Part shown: one piece after another, positions 43,301-53,350 of the stretch
Layout: each line of letters opens with the position of its first letter
Position numbering within the stretch: position 1 is the stretch's first letter
Assembly (NCBI GenBank): GCA_014607495.2
Contig: CP053150.1
Location: 14,280,495-14,344,494, forward strand
DNA length: 64,000 nucleotides
DNA from: Carposina sasakii
Lineage: Eukaryota > Arthropoda > Insecta > Lepidoptera > Carposinidae
Reading direction: 5' to 3'
Made by a program: the position numbers and the translations under genes
Notes under the pieces: generated by a model
Databases searched by the model: none
Told to the model about the DNA's origin: nothing
What the model saw: only the letters and a program-made list of their open reading frames with translations

Positions 43301-46300
43301 CATTGGATGGAAACGCTTACCTTCGAAGTGGACTGTATCTGGTGGTGGTAGTTGCGCAGGCGCCTGGCAGTCCAGTTGGTAAATTTTCCAGTATTGTGGG
43401 TTTCCTCCTTCGCCAATCCGTACATAAGGTAAACGGGTGACACTCGCGAGGTATCCCGATGATTTGCCTTTCTGGTTGACGGGACAATCGGTATATCGAC
43501 CGAACCGGGGTAGATACTCCGACGAAATGCGAAGACGTCAGCTCATTGACAGCTGACGTTTGGGTATACTTTTCTTTGTTTACCCGCATTTCCATTAGGA
43601 TAGGAAAGGATTAGGAAATACAAGGAATTGACACGACTAAGCGCGCCAAATATGAACTTATACCTAACATAAATTTTTGAGTCAAAATTTTCGCGCGGAA
43701 AACACTAGCTGCCATGCTGTGACGTCATTCCAATAGAAGTATCTATGGTGGTAAACATGTGGTCAACAATACATTCGATTGCGATTGCTAGACTTTGATT
43801 GCTTTGATTACTCAGATTCGATGATTCGAATGATGATGACCTTGTTTACACATAGAAAAAAAAAAAACGAAATTACGGACACATGCACATTTTGATTGAC
43901 ATGGAATTATGTGGCATATTAAAGGAGGAGGGATCAAGTACCGGCGGCAAGAGGAAAGCTTCGAGTGTGCCGGCCACGCCTTCTACACCTATGACGGGGG
44001 ATTTTGGTAAGAATGCATCATATTTTATATTTTGGATCAAGGGAACATGTAAGGAACAGTGCGGCTCTCAGAATTTAGCTATGTGTATATAACTTTTTGA
44101 CTGTATTTTCCAGGCTACAGCAGCCTACCGCGGTCGACTCACAGCGCGCCGTTAGAGGAGAGCGGGGAGGCTTGCAACGGCGCATGTCTGCTGAGCGGGC
44201 CGGCGGTGGACATCGCGCTGGCGCAGCCGCCCCGGCCGCCCCCCGTCCTCGCAGGTACGTTAGAGGAGAGCGGGGAGGCTTGCAACGGCGCGTGTCTGCT
44301 GAGCGGGCCGGCGGTGGACATCGCGCTGGCGCAGCCGCCCCGGCCGCCCCCCGTCCTCGCAGGTACGTTAGAGGAGAGCGGGGAGGCTTGCAACGGCGCG
44401 TGTCTGCTGAGCGGGCCGGCGGTGGACATCGCGCTGGCGCAGCCGCCCCGGCCGCCCCCCGTCCTCGCAGGTACGTTAGAGGAGAGCGGGGAGGCTTGCA
44501 ACGGCGCGTGTCTGCTGAGCGGGCCGGCGGTGGACATCGCGCTGGCGCAGCCGCCCCGGCCGCCCCCCGTCCTCGCAGGTACGTTAGAGGAGAGCGGGGA
44601 GGCTTGCAGCGGCGCGTGTCTGCTGAGCGGGCCGGCGGTGGACATCGCGCTGGCGCAGCCGCCCCGGCCGCCCCCCGTCCTCGCAGGTACGTTAGAGGAG
44701 AGCGGGGAGGCTTGCAACGGCGCGTGTCTGCTGAGCGGGCCGGCGGTGGACATCGCGCTGGCGCAGCCGCCCCGGCCGCCCCCCGTCCTCGCAGGTACGT
44801 TAGAGGAGAGCGGGGAGGCTTGCAACGGCGCGTGTCTGCTGAGCGGGCCGGCGGTGGACATCGCGCTGGCGCAGCCGCCCCGGCCGCCCCCCGTCCTCGC
44901 AGGTACGTTAGAGGAGAGCGGGGAGGCTTGCAACGGCGCGTGTCTGCTGAGCGGGCCGGCGGTGGACATCGCGCTGGCGCAGCCGCCCCGGCCGCCCCCC
45001 GTCCTCGCAGGTACGTTAGAGGAGAGCGGGGAGGCTTGCAACGGCGCGTGTCTGCTGAGCGGGCCGGCGGTGGACATCGCGCTGGCGCAGCCGCCCCGGC
45101 CGCCCCCCGTCCTCGCAGGTACGTTAGAGGAGAGCGGGGAGGCTTGCAACGGCGCATGTCTGCTGAGCGGGCCGGCGGTGGACATCGCGCTGGCGCAGCC
45201 GCCCCGGCCGCCCCCCGTCCTCGCAGGTACGTTAGAGGAGAGCGGGGAGGCTTGCAACGGCGCGTGTCTGCTGAGCGGGCCGGCGGTGGACATCGCGCTG
45301 GCGCAGCCGCCCCGGCCGCCCCCCGTCCTCGCAGGTACGTTAGAGGAGAGCGGGGAGGCTTGCAACGGCGCGTGTCTGCTGAGCGGGCCGGCGGTGGACA
45401 TCGCGCTGGCGCAGCCGCCCCGGCCGCCCCCCGTCCTCGCAGGTACGTTAGAGGAGAGCGGGGAGGCTTGCAACGGCGCGTGTCTGCTGAGCGGGCCGGC
45501 GGTGGACATCGCGCTGGCGCAGCCGCCCCGGCCGCCCCCCGTCCTCGCAGGTACGTTAGAGGAGAGCGGGGAGGCTTGCAGCGGCGCGTGTCTGCTGAGC
45601 GGGCCGGCGGTGGACATCGCGCTGGCGCAGCCGCCCCGGCCGCCCCCCGTCCTCGCAGGTACGTTAGAGGAGAGCGGGGAGGCTTGCAACGGCGCGTGTC
45701 TGCTGAGCGGGCCGGCGGTGGACATCGCGCTGGCGCAGCCGCCCCGGCCGCCCCCCGTCCTCGCAGGTACGTTAGAGGAGAGCGGGGAGGCTTGCAACGG
45801 CGCGTGTCTGCTGAGCGGGCCGGCGGTGGACATCGCGCTGGCGCAGCCGCCCCGGCCGCCCCCCGTCCTCGCAGGTACGTTAGAGGAGAGCGGGGAGGCT
45901 TGCAACGGCGCGTGTCTGCTGAGCGGGCCGGCGGTGGACATCGCGCTGGCGCAGCCGCCCCGGCCGCCCCCCGTCCTCGCAGGTACGTTAGAGGAGAGCG
46001 GGGAGGCTTGCAACGGCGCGTGTCTGCTGAGCGGGCCGGCGGTGGACATCGCGCTGGCGCAGCCGCCCCGGCCGCCCCCCGTCCTCGCAGGTACGTTAGA
46101 GGAGAGCGGGGAGGCTTGCAACGGCGCGTGTCTGCTGAGCGGGCCGGCGGTGGACATCGCGCTGGCGCAGCCGCCCCGGCCGCCCCCCGTCCTCGCAGGT
46201 ACGTTAGAGGAGAGCGGGGAGGCTTGCAACGGCGCGTGTCTGCTGAGCGGGCCGGCGGTGGACATCGCGCTGGCGCAGCCGCCCCGGCCGCCCCCCGTCC

Positions 46301-47313
46301 TCGCAGGTACGTTAGAGGAGAGCGGGGAGGCTTGCAACGGCGCGTGTCTGCTGAGCGGGCCGGCGGTGGACATCGCGCTGGCGCAGCCGCCCCGGCCGCC
46401 CCCCGTCCTCGCAGGTACGTTAGAGGAGAGCGGGGAGGCTTGCAACGGCGCGTGTCTGCTGAGCGGGCCGGCGGTGGACATCGCGCTGGCGCAGCCGCCC
46501 CGGCCGCCCCCCGTCCTCGCAGGTACGTTAGAGGAGAGCGGGGAGGCTTGCAACGGCGCGTGTCTGCTGAGCGGGCCGGCGGTGGACATCGCGCTGGCGC
46601 AGCCGCCCCGGCCGCCCCCCGTCCTCGCAGGTACGTTAGAGGAGAGCGGGGAGGCTTGCAACGGCGCGTGTCTGCTGAGCGGGTCTGTACTGTGTTATTT
46701 AACACAACCATAACAGGTAATATATTATTCAAACACTTAACACACATTAAGCCTGGCCTCATACTGAGATCAAAGATCTTGCGGCACTAAGCAGTGGTAC
46801 TACAAATACTTACATAGATAAATATGTATAGAAACATCAATGACTCTGAAACAAATATCTTGTTTACACCTATCGAGATTTCAACACCTATAGCGCGCCA
46901 GGCAGATTCGAACCGGCCGTTATATGCACAATACCTGTGATCACAGCCTGTTCTGACAATGTTGCCGACGTTACACTACACTTAAACGTCAACATTCACC
47001 CAACAACATATCTGCAGGTCCTGTCTGCGAAGCCTACAGCCCGCGCGACTCGTTCGAGCAGGAATCTACCTGCTCGTCATGCGTGCCCGCGCCGCCCGCG
47101 CCCCCGCCGCGCCCCTTCCGCCCCCTGCGAGCTTTCATCCCCTGCTTCCTCTTCGTGTGCCTCACCCTCCTCCTCGCCCTCATCCTCCTCTTCGAGACAG
47201 ACTCGGCCCTCTTCGAGACCCTCAAGGTAAAGCCCGAGTTCGTAGCGCTGAGACACCACTACTACATCCCGCTTAAGGAGTACGTTAAGAGAAAGGTTAT
47301 TGAGCTGTTCTGA
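37319..47313 (+). CDS. FRMD5: FERM-domain protein of the FRMD3/FRMD5 type with expanded repeat exon
   Basis: Twelve exons: 37319-37402, 37475-37579, 38522-38564, 38883-39059, 39292-39392, 39733-39873, 40265-40417, 41298-41386, 42999-43134, 43925-44006, 44114 to 44254 (or as far as 46630), 47018-47313. All have GT-AG borders and the frame closes. Domains in order: FERM F1 (YKCTVRLLEDTEILECEF), F2 (FYPPNPLLLKEDATRFQIYL, LYCTSNEAAMLGALI, ELGDYDP), F3 (YGVDPHPVKDHRGNQLYLGI, FKCPSGAACRHVWCCAIEQ), FERM-adjacent segment (SWGTKFKYVGRTEREIL), a low-complexity linker with the 36-residue repeats, and one C-terminal transmembrane helix (CFLFVCLTLLLALILLFE) before HYYIPLKEYVKRKV. The C-terminal helix is the mark of FRMD3/FRMD5. 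Such proteins link membranes to the cortical cytoskeleton. Length is 515 residues with the first donor of exon 11 and 1307 with the last. The acceptor of exon 10 is weak. Confidence 0.88.
38330..38480 (+). repeat. Retroposon-like repeat in an FRMD intron
   Basis: Contains TTATTGGTCTGTTTGTGTGC, GGTTTGCTGGAAGAAATCTC and a GTGTACAATAAAG tail. It is the intact form of the repeat split by the mariner at 51900-53342. Confidence 0.6.
39513..39707. mobile_element. Small hAT-like MITE
   Basis: Ends CAGGGGTTCCTAAATTTA and inverted TTTGGGAACCACTG. Flanking sequence CTTATAAAT on the left and CTTTAAAT on the right are probably a degraded 8-bp duplication. Lies in the FRMD intron between exons 5 and 6. 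Confidence 0.65.
39927..40191. mobile_element. Palindromic MITE, ACAGGGTGTAAC family, copy 2
   Basis: Ends TACAGGATGTAACAGAAAGG and inverted CCCCTTTTGTTACACCCTGT; same arms as 891-1155. In an FRMD intron. Confidence 0.8.
40538..40924. mobile_element. MITE, GTAAAAAGACAAC family, copy 2
   Basis: Inverted arms with AAGACAACTTTGGTC at the left and GTTGTCTTTTTGCACCCTG at the right; the core matches 3590-3989. Confidence 0.65.
40937..41200. mobile_element. Palindromic MITE, ACAGGGTGTAAC family, copy 3
   Basis: Ends TACAGGGTATAACAGAAAGG and inverted CCTTTTTGTTACACCCTGTA. The third member of the family, in the FRMD intron before exon 8. Confidence 0.8.
41520..42043. mobile_element. hAT-type non-autonomous element, 524 bp
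   Basis: Starts CAGTGGCGTGGCTAG and ends inverted TAGTTACGCCATTG. The direct repeat GTGATAAC flanks it at 41512-41519 and 42044-42051, an exact 8-bp target duplication. There is no transposase. Lies in the FRMD intron before exon 9. Confidence 0.88.
42361..42590 (+). repeat. Two-copy tandem duplication, 115-bp period
   Basis: The unit starting TTTAGTTTTGGAATATAAAC occurs at 42361 and again at 42476, with only a few differences. Non-coding, in the FRMD intron. Confidence 0.9.
44150..46683 (+). repeat. In-frame 108-bp coding tandem repeat, 23 full units plus a partial one
   Basis: The period is exactly 108 bp (GTACGT at 44255 and every 108 bp to 46631, 23 occurrences). Units are almost identical; only two variant sites were seen (units 1 and 10: GCATGT; units 5 and 14: TTGCAGCGG). 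The unit has about 75% G+C by hand count. It encodes TLEESGEACNGACLLSGPAV and DIALAQPPRPPPVLAG. Because 108 is divisible by three, the array stays open in several frames on both strands; only the plus frame joined to the FRMD exons is meaningful. Each unit ends CCTCGCAG and the next begins GTACGT. Confidence 0.97.
46684..47017 (+). other. Last FRMD intron
   Basis: Unique, AT-richer DNA between the array and the last exon; acceptor ATCTGCAG ends at 47017. No other feature seen. Confidence 0.6.
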
Positions 47314-49789
47314 TTTCGAGCGCGCTTTTGAAGCTTGATTGACTCTTGAAGGCCAACTTTTTTTTGTTAGGTTAGGGTTTTATTACAGGCATAGTTGACT
47401 TAAATAGAGCAGCGCAGCGTTAAGAAACACAATATTGAAGTTATGTTAACTCAAATGCAAATGCAAGACATGCAACTTCGTATAGAAAATATTATTGGCT
47501 AACATGTATATGATGGTATCATGTCGATATATAAATTATAAGCATGTTGTACTTAAATTATAAGCATGTTATAACTTCCTTTTGTATAAGCTGAAAGTAA
47601 CATGGAATTTGATACTTACTGATTTACAAAAAAAAAAGTTATAAATTATGACGTCAATAATAAGGCACCCATTGTGTGGAACAAATAAATAGAGCCAGAT
47701 AGTGCATATTTATACTTTTTTACAAGGCTACCCGAATAGAAAACATGACATACTCGTAGGTTTGATTAGAATTTGTTAGCACTAACAGATTCCAGAGTTT
47801 GTCATTACATTGCTAAAGTGACCCTAAATCAATTAATTACTGAACCCCTCTCTCAGGTCATTCCAAGCCTAGAATCTCAATGCTGGCGAAGCGTGTTAAA
47901 AGTCATATTTTGTACTAATTATGATTTTCCTTTGAAATAGGAATTGGGATATGAAAATTGAGGATTTTTGGAAAAAATACATAGTAATAATAAATAAACT
48001 GATAAATTAGAGCTTTCAGACAATCTTATGAAATTGCCGACAAGTCTAGTGCCACATAGGATGTGATGTAGCGATTATGCGAGCTACGGCACTAAACAGG
48101 CTGTCGTGTGTTTTTCATTCTTATAGGCTTAAACTAATCTTTACTCAAAATAATTCGGGCCAATAATATTACTAATTCCATTATGTCCAATAGACAAATA
48201 GATGAAATAGATAGATTTATTTTAGTGAATAGGTACTTAAATATTACGGACTTGATTTGTAAATACGCATACATTTAAAATATTGCTATGCGCTTTTTCA
48301 TGGTACAACTTAATATAAGTGAGCCTTTGCACAAACTTCAATACAATTCCGCACAACCGTTGTGATAATCACCGTTTTTACTTACTTACCTATATTTAAA
48401 TCTAGTTCTTGTAATATTTTCTAGCTCGTAATATTTATTTCTTATCTAGGTGTTGCTATATACTTTTTTATACTGTTGTTATTGATTGCACAAAATTAAA
48501 GTTCTATTTCTGTTATGTAATTAATGATCACTATTATAGGAGGTATTATTTGCGATAGTTGATCGAATTGGTTCTATGCCTCTGTTAGAGTAGTATAAAA
48601 CGTATATAATCATGATTATTAATATTATTTGTTATGTAGTTACTCTCACTCATACATGTGTTGTTTGTTGTAAATTAAAATTCTGAGACTAGTCAAGAAT
48701 TTAAAGCGTGCCAAACGCTATTAATGTTTTTTAAAATCGAATATTAAGATCTAACGCGAAATCAATTACGGTTTCTATTCTATGATACACTTTATTGCTT
48801 TATACGAAACGATATGTCGGCTTATACAAGTGCACAGTAACTGGCTGGCTTGTAATTTAATATTCTAGTCTACTTCATTAAGTGAATAAGTACCTTCCAG
48901 CTTTCCTCTGGCTGCATGCATGTCATTCATTGGTAAGATTTCTCGAATCTAATTCGATACCATCATCATTGGCTGGCTACTATAGCTAAATGTATAGGCG
49001 TAATATATAAACACATGTGTCAATTTAACTAATACGTTCAATTAATAGGACTTGAATTCTCGGACTACTTGCACTAGGTCCTATGAGCTTCATTCTAGTA
49101 ATTTGAAGCGTGCAGCACAAATATTTGTCTTTATTACTTAGTGCAAGTAGACCAGTCTGTATAATATATTTGTACTTAGATATGTATGACCTTAACGATT
49201 AAAACCTAACAGTACAATATGTGTATGTGCATGTATGAAGATACTGTATGAATCTCGCGATACTTTCTAACAGAAATATTTATTATTTTTATATACTTAA
49301 CGTTATTTAATCATACATTCCTTCTATGCTTACTAATACATAATTTAATGCGGTAGTTCAAGCCATTAATCTGGTTACAAACGGCCATAAATATTATCTT
49401 ACTCAACCGGATTTGGATAGGTATTATAGTGACATAGTATTTAATTGGGACACATCTAGTCTACCAAGTATATTCAGATTTCGTTAGAAACCTATCTCTT
49501 AATCAACTACATATATAATCTTCTATACCTCCTAATACCTCCCTTGTCTAGCTAAATATTTTCTTTTACTTTGGCAGTTCGTATGAATTATTAGTAGGTT
49601 ATTATTTCATTGATATAAAGTTGATTGAACACGAAAAGTATGATGTTATAATTCCGAAGCGCTTGCGCTATGATTTCATTAATCATCAAGTAAATGTACC
49701 CACTTCCAGCAAGTGATTACATCAGGGATATACTGCATTGGTTTATAAACCGTCATTAATTATAGGTATATGAAGAATAACACAAAATG
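47314..49789. other. FRMD 3' UTR and intergenic DNA
   Basis: AT-rich, with several AATAAA signals (for example near 47690 and 47990) but no ORF of note. The true end of the FRMD transcript cannot be fixed from sequence. Confidence 0.45.
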
Positions 49790-50301
49790 GATATTCGCCC
49801 TCCCGACCCGTCCACCCACTGGATATTCCCACTGGTGGGTGGACTGGTAATCGTGAATTACCCGTTCACCCACCAGCTAGTGTTGTGAACAGAATTAAGT
49901 ATACCTAGTAATCGATTAATTAATAAATTCGATAAATTCAAATAAATTAACACATTTAAAAAAAAACTAACAAATTCTATCACTTTAAAATTTAACGAAG
50001 CTTTTCATAAAAAATGGCCAATGCTTATATCGCCACAATTTAATTTAATATTTTATTGATTTTAGCATTATAGCTCTCACAAACATTTTTTTTTCATAAA
50101 GTGATAGAATTTGTTAGTTTTTTTTTTTATAAAATGAAAGCAAAATGTTTCAATTTATTTAAATTTATTGATTAATCGATTACTAGGTATACTTAATTCG
50201 GTTCACAACACTAGCTTAGTGGGTGGACGGGTAATCGTGAATTACCCGTCCACCTACCAGAAGGAATGTCCAGTGGGTGGACGAGCCGGGACCGGATATT
50301 C
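49790..50301. mobile_element. Foldback element with GTCCACCCACTGG ends
   Basis: Both ends carry inverted GGATATTC and CGTCCACCCACTGG blocks; inner arms share GGTAATCGTGAATTACCCGT, GTATACCTAGTAATCGATTA and AACAAATTCTATCACTTT in inverted form. Arms are about 200 bp each with indels. It is non-coding. Confidence 0.75.
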
Positions 50302-51899
50302 GGAGATGAAATAAATATCCCAGATATAAGCACATTGTGCTAAGGGAGTTTGGGAGAGAATTGATTCGAATGTACCAAAGTAAGTTTCTGGCAAGAATCT
50401 AATGAATTTGTAATGTAATTTAAGAATAGAGTGAATGTTAAGAAATCAATGCAGTTTTTAATAACCGATATACAGGTAAAACATACTGAAATACTCTTTA
50501 TTTATAGTTTTAGTTTATGTTTCAATGAATTAAGAATGTTATAAGTGCATTTATTTTAATACCTACCGGTATATACCTAATTTAGCTCGTTTTAATTATG
50601 ACCATTCCATATTTAGGGACTAATAAGCTAATACACCCACTGAAATAAATTGAGTCATTTTGTAGATCTTGTATGACGTAGATATGATACTATGGTTTAC
50701 ACGCAGATGTGTTGAAACATGTCGTATGATACGCATGAGCAGGGGTATACGCTTTGTTAATATTATTATTCGTAATTACTAATTTCGCTCATGTGTATCA
50801 TAACATAATGTACTATTATAGATCTATAGATGTAGCACTAGGTCTGAATGGTGACATATTTTGTGCATATTTTAAAATCCCCTTAGGATAGACGCGTAAA
50901 ACTAAAGTTTTCATTAAATTTTAATGACGCAAAGTGGCTCATCCGTTGAATAGGTAAGTTGAAACAACATGTTGTATAGTTAGTTACTAGTAACCTGAAT
51001 TAACTAAATTTGGTAAACACTTCCTATCCTTAGTAAGCTTAAAATCGATTATATTTCATACAGATCTTACCATAATAATATGCTATAAAAAATTGGCACT
51101 TGAAAACTATAAAACTTGAAAAGCTACTGTGCCATATTGAATTTAGGTTTCTAGTCATTTATGTTCCATGTAAATCGATTATTATAATTATGTAAGATTT
51201 TATTAACAGAGTTAAGTAAATTTTATTTTTTAAACACAATTGAAATATAATTTTGGATCATGCAATATTACGATTATGTTTATATTAGACGATATTAATG
51301 CCTTATTAGAGTGACCGTGAGTTAGAATAATATAATAATATTTAAGTAATATAATAAAATGTATTTTTGGCTAGTCATTGTGTATTTTATTGGCTTGAAC
51401 ATGCAGTATGTATCAACTATAATTCTTTTCAGATGCGCCTATGTCAGATGTCTTCTTACGTGAAAAGGACTATATTTACCTAGATATTACTCGTAGTATA
51501 CAATGTTGTTTCTGCTAACTTTGGATTTCAGAGGCAGAATTTCTAATTCCAATGATTCATATTCTAAACATCTACTATGTTTGGAATATGAATCATTGTT
51601 GAAAAAACTTAAACTAAAAAAATAAAATATTTATTTATTAAAAGTCAATAAAAATAACAATATTCCTATATACTTATATGTATTTATGTTAAACGTGATA
51701 GCACCTTTTTTCATTTTAGTGCTTCGGCCTGTGCCAACCCGTAATACTTGTAAGAAATCTAAATCTAAATGGAATAATCTATGGTTTATTCGGCTTGGTA
51801 AGGCACACTTATTAGTCTTGTGTGGATCATTGTGGCTTGTTTACAACACGCCTTACAGCACATATTACTATTTTCAGTCAATATTATAAATTCTAATGC
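50302..51899. other. Intergenic, no feature recognised
   Basis: AT-rich, with no supported ORF, RNA gene or repeat. Confidence 0.35.
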
Positions 51900-52041
51900 T
51901 TTCTAATGCTTTATTGTACACAGTAAAGTTTTCACAAATAAAGTTTACGACAAAGAAAATGTACAAAGGCGTGCTTATCTCTAAAAGTGATTTCTTCCAG
52001 CAAACCAATCGTGAAAGAGAAATTAACATAAGAGGTAGGTA

Positions 52042-53303
52042 CGAGGGTGCATTTTTATATTCGCGGAATGGGTAGGTAATTAATAAATGAGGGTACTTTC
52101 CTTAGTCGTAACTGGTTAAGTAGCTTATTATTAGTATAAATAGAACGTTTTGTTTTAATCGGGCCATTACTATTAACATTGTGAAAAATGGAGAAAATCG
52201 AGCACCGCGCTGTCATAAAGTTCCTTACCAAGCAAGGTAAATCGGTTCAAACCATACTAGAAGAGATGTCATCCGTTTACGGGGAGTCTTGCCCCGGTAA
52301 AACCATGGTTTATAAGTGGCATACCCTTTTTAAGCAAGGCAGGGCCTCACTTGAAGATGATCCTCGGCCAGGACGGCCGATCGAGGTGACCACTCCGGAA
52401 ATAATTCAAAAAGTGGAAAAATTAATACTGGAAGATGCTAGACTAAAGAAGAAACAGCTCGCAGAAATGGTTGGAGTATCCGATACAACCATATTTAAAA
52501 TTCTTCACGATCATCTCGGCATGACCAAAGTCAGTGCAAGGTGGGTGCCGAGAATGCTCACGCCGCCTCAAAAACAACAGCGCGTAGAGTGTTCTTGCGC
52601 GTTTTTGGACCTCTGTAATGAAGACCAGGATGGAGTATTGACTCGAATTGTTACTGGGGATGAAACTTGGGTTCATCATTATGAACCTGAGTCCAAACAA
52701 GATTCTATGCAGTGGCACAAAAAAGGTACACCACCACCAAAGAAATTTAAGGTGTCACAGTCGGCGGGAAAAATCATGGCGACAATCTTTTGGGACTCAG
52801 AAGGAATCTTGTTGATAGATTATAAAGATAAAGGTGTCTCCATAACCGGAGAATACTACGCTTCAATCTTAGAGCGATTAAAGGAAGCAATCAAGGCAAA
52901 AAGAAGGGGAAAATTAACCAAAGGTGTCCTCCTTCTGCACGACAACGCGCCTGTGCACAAGAGCCGTGTTGCGTTGGCTTCCCTGCATAAGGTGGGCTTC
53001 GATATTTTGGTTCATCCACCCTACAGTCCTGACCTGGCTCCCAGTGATTATTATCTCTTTCCAAAAATGAAAAAAGAACTTCGGGGGAAGAAGTTCTCAA
53101 GCGATGAAGAAGTGAAGGAAGCAGTTTCAGCTTATTTTTCAGACAAAGAAAAAACATTTTTTTTCGAGGGTATACATAAGCTAATTGAAAGATCTGAAAA
53201 ATGTATTAGGGTTGCAGGAGAATATATTGAAAAGGAAAAATAAACTTGTATTTTTATTTCCACGTCTTACCCCCGATTCCGCGAACTTAAAAACGCCCCC
53301 TCG
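52042..53303 (+). mobile_element. Mariner transposon, complete, 1262 bp
   Basis: Terminal inverted repeats start CGAGGGTGCATTTTTATATT and CGAGGGGGCGTTTTTAAGTT, both followed by TTCGCGGAAT. TA flanks both ends (52040-52041 and 53304-53305). The single ORF is intact, so this copy may be recent and possibly able to move. Confidence 0.93.
52188..53243 (+). CDS. Mariner transposase
   Basis: 351 codons, ATG to TAA, full length for the family. An N-terminal paired helix-turn-helix DNA-binding part (AVIKFLTKQGKSVQTILEEM, DPRPGRPIEV, VGVSDTTIFKILHDHLGM) is followed by the linker WVPRML (usual form WVPHxL) and the catalytic DDE/D domain: TGDETWVHHYEP, LLHDNAPVHKS and YSPDLAPSDYYLFP. 34 residues separate the last two aspartates, the D34D signature of mariners. 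The enzyme cuts and pastes the element at TA sites. No stop or frameshift is seen; activity is not proved. Confidence 0.95.
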   Translation: MEKIEHRAVIKFLTKQGKSVQTILEEMSSVYGESCPGKTMVYKWHTLFKQGRASLEDDPRPGRPIEVTTPEIIQKVEKLILEDARLKKKQLAEMVGVSDTTIFKILHDHLGMTKVSARWVPRMLTPPQKQQRVECSCAFLDLCNEDQDGVLTRIVTGDETWVHHYEPESKQDSMQWHKKGTPPPKKFKVSQSAGKIMATIFWDSEGILLIDYKDKGVSITGEYYASILERLKEAIKAKRRGKLTKGVLLLHDNAPVHKSRVALASLHKVGFDILVHPPYSPDLAPSDYYLFPKMKKELRGKKFSSDEEVKEAVSAYFSDKEKTFFFEGIHKLIERSEKCIRVAGEYIEKEK

Positions 53304-53350
53304 TATGTGTGCACACAAACAGACCAATAAACTAAATAATTAAATAAAAT

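Larger units (their letters stand above)
51900..53342 (-). repeat. Older repeat interrupted by the mariner
   Basis: The halves 51900-52041 and 53304-53342 together match 38330-38480 on the opposite strand (ATTGGTCTGTTTGTGTGCAC, then GGTTTGCTGGAAGAAATC). The mariner sits at a TA between them. Confidence 0.7.

Noticed and set aside
43317..43595. 92-codon minus-strand ORF in an FRMD intron
   Set aside because: No motif and no expression signals; intronic chance ORF.
44150..46683. CRISPR-like array
   Set aside because: The units are contiguous 108-bp coding repeats without unique spacers, in a eukaryotic gene.
44075..46790. Minus-strand and alternative-frame ORFs of 835-897 codons over the tandem array
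   Set aside because: They exist only because a 108-bp unit without stops is repeated. Only the plus frame that joins the FRMD exons has supporting context.
51686..51889. 67-codon ORF left of the mariner
   Set aside because: No recognisable domain; lies in AT-rich intergenic DNA.
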